This document shows positions 63,472-64,000 of a stretch of 64,000 bases of DNA, one piece after another. Source of the DNA: Methylomonas rosea (GTDB lineage Bacteria; Pseudomonadota; Gammaproteobacteria; Methylococcales; Methylomonadaceae); contig NZ_JANIBL010000014.1 of NCBI RefSeq assembly GCF_024505055.1, forward strand, positions 1-64,000, written 5' to 3'. Below the pieces are notes generated by a model, which saw only the letters and a program-made list of their open reading frames with translations, searched no databases and was not told the origin of the DNA. Within the stretch, counting starts at the first letter, position 1, and every line of letters begins with the position of its first letter. Position numbers and translations under genes: made by a program.

Positions 63472-64000
63472 ATGAAAGAAAAAGCGCGCGAGTTTGAATA
63501 TACCCAAGCAGATTTTGACGTTCTAAGGAAAATATCCAACCAATATTCCGGAATCTTGGTGCCGGACGATAAATTCGATATGTTTTATTCTAGGTTGTCG
63601 AAACGGGTCCGCATGTTGGGCTTCACCAGCTTCAAACAGTATTGTCACTATTTGAAACACAACCCGGATACTGAGTTTACTGAATTTATTAATGCTGTCA
63701 CCACTAACCTCACTTCTTTTTTTCGCGAAAATCACCATTTTGAATATTTAAGCAAGACGGTTGTGCCGGGTTTGCTTAAAAAACATGCCGCGACTAAACA
63801 GATTAAAGTTTGGTCCGCAGGTTGCTCAACGGGTGAGGAGCCTTATTCTTTGGCAATGACCTTGAAGGAAAGTGTCCCGGCTGACTGGACCATAAATATT
63901 TTGGCTACCGATCTTGATACGAATGTTTTGGCTACCGCCGCAGCCGGCATTTACATGGCTGATCGCGTGACAGGAATAGCCGAGCAACGCCTCAAGCGCT
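63472..64000 (+). CDS. cheR: Chemotaxis methyltransferase CheR, partial at window edge
   Basis: CheR methylates receptor glutamates using SAM. The visible 176 residues start MKEKAREFEYTQADFDVLRK, include the N-terminal helical domain and TNLTSFFRENHHFEYL, and the SAM-binding motif IKVWSAGCSTGEEPYSLAM, followed by ILATDLDTNVL. The frame is open to the last base, so the C-terminus lies outside the window. The receptor upstream ends in a CheR-docking type pentapeptide, so the two probably work together. Confidence 0.93.
   Translation, partial: MKEKAREFEYTQADFDVLRKISNQYSGILVPDDKFDMFYSRLSKRVRMLGFTSFKQYCHYLKHNPDTEFTEFINAVTTNLTSFFRENHHFEYLSKTVVPGLLKKHAATKQIKVWSAGCSTGEEPYSLAMTLKESVPADWTINILATDLDTNVLATAAAGIYMADRVTGIAEQRLKR

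Overview
The window comes from a gammaproteobacterium, most likely a methanotroph-like member of the Methylococcales (tentative). The support is gene content: RsmJ, SdhE, a PilY1-type minor pilin operon, an exosortase-A-type O-glycosylation ligase, pyruvate phosphate dikinase and a gltA-sdh cluster. No methane oxidation gene is present, so the genus stays an inference. Most of the window is dense housekeeping DNA of moderate GC. By eye, the polysaccharide block (about 7.6-13 kb) and the FRG gene (16.0-17.0 kb) are clearly richer in AT.

Layout. 1-4.5 kb: an OmpA-like outer membrane protein, then a DNA repair and lipid run (family-5-like uracil-DNA glycosylase, uvrC, pgsA) with overlapping genes. 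4.6-13 kb: a TetR regulator and a surface-polysaccharide locus with a nucleotide-sugar dehydrogenase, a sugar epimerase, a membrane sulfatase-fold enzyme, an O-antigen ligase-like protein, a glycosyltransferase and a deacetylase. 13.1-21.3 kb: a SUF iron-sulfur operon (Rrf2 regulator, sufB, C, D, S, U). It is interrupted twice: between sufB and sufC by a palindrome-rich element with long inverted repeats plus an FRG-domain gene broken by an in-frame stop, and between sufD and sufS by an opposite-strand Uma2 gene. 21.3-31.6 kb: rsmJ, a Rieske ferredoxin, lgt, prfB (without the usual programmed frameshift), a DUF433/DUF5615 toxin-antitoxin-like pair inserted before lysS, a flavin reductase, an orphan Nif11-type peptide, folP, a PLP enzyme, an unknown membrane protein and dodecin. 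30.9-34.3 kb: thiE, thiD and a divergent NAD-dependent DNA ligase on the minus strand.

34.5-48 kb holds a Zur-like regulator, a diguanylate cyclase with a c-type haem motif, ppdK, a flavoprotein, a flavodoxin, and a TCA block (gltA, an SdhAF4-like assembly factor, sdhC, D, A, B, E), then queA. 48-55.8 kb is a minus-strand type IV pilus operon (fimT, pilV, pilW, pilX, pilY1, pilE). From 56.2 kb to the window edge is a chemotaxis operon (cheY, cheA, cheW, a PAS chemoreceptor, a second cheW, parA, a STAS protein, and cheR cut by the edge).

How it fits together. The SUF genes build the Fe-S clusters needed by SdhB, the Rieske protein and the glycosylase. SdhAF4-like and SdhE proteins would help flavinylate and assemble SdhA. 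The pilus, diguanylate cyclase, polysaccharide and chemotaxis genes form a surface-behaviour theme. The most unusual stretch is 15.1-19.6 kb, where accessory genes and a repeat element break a normally compact operon.
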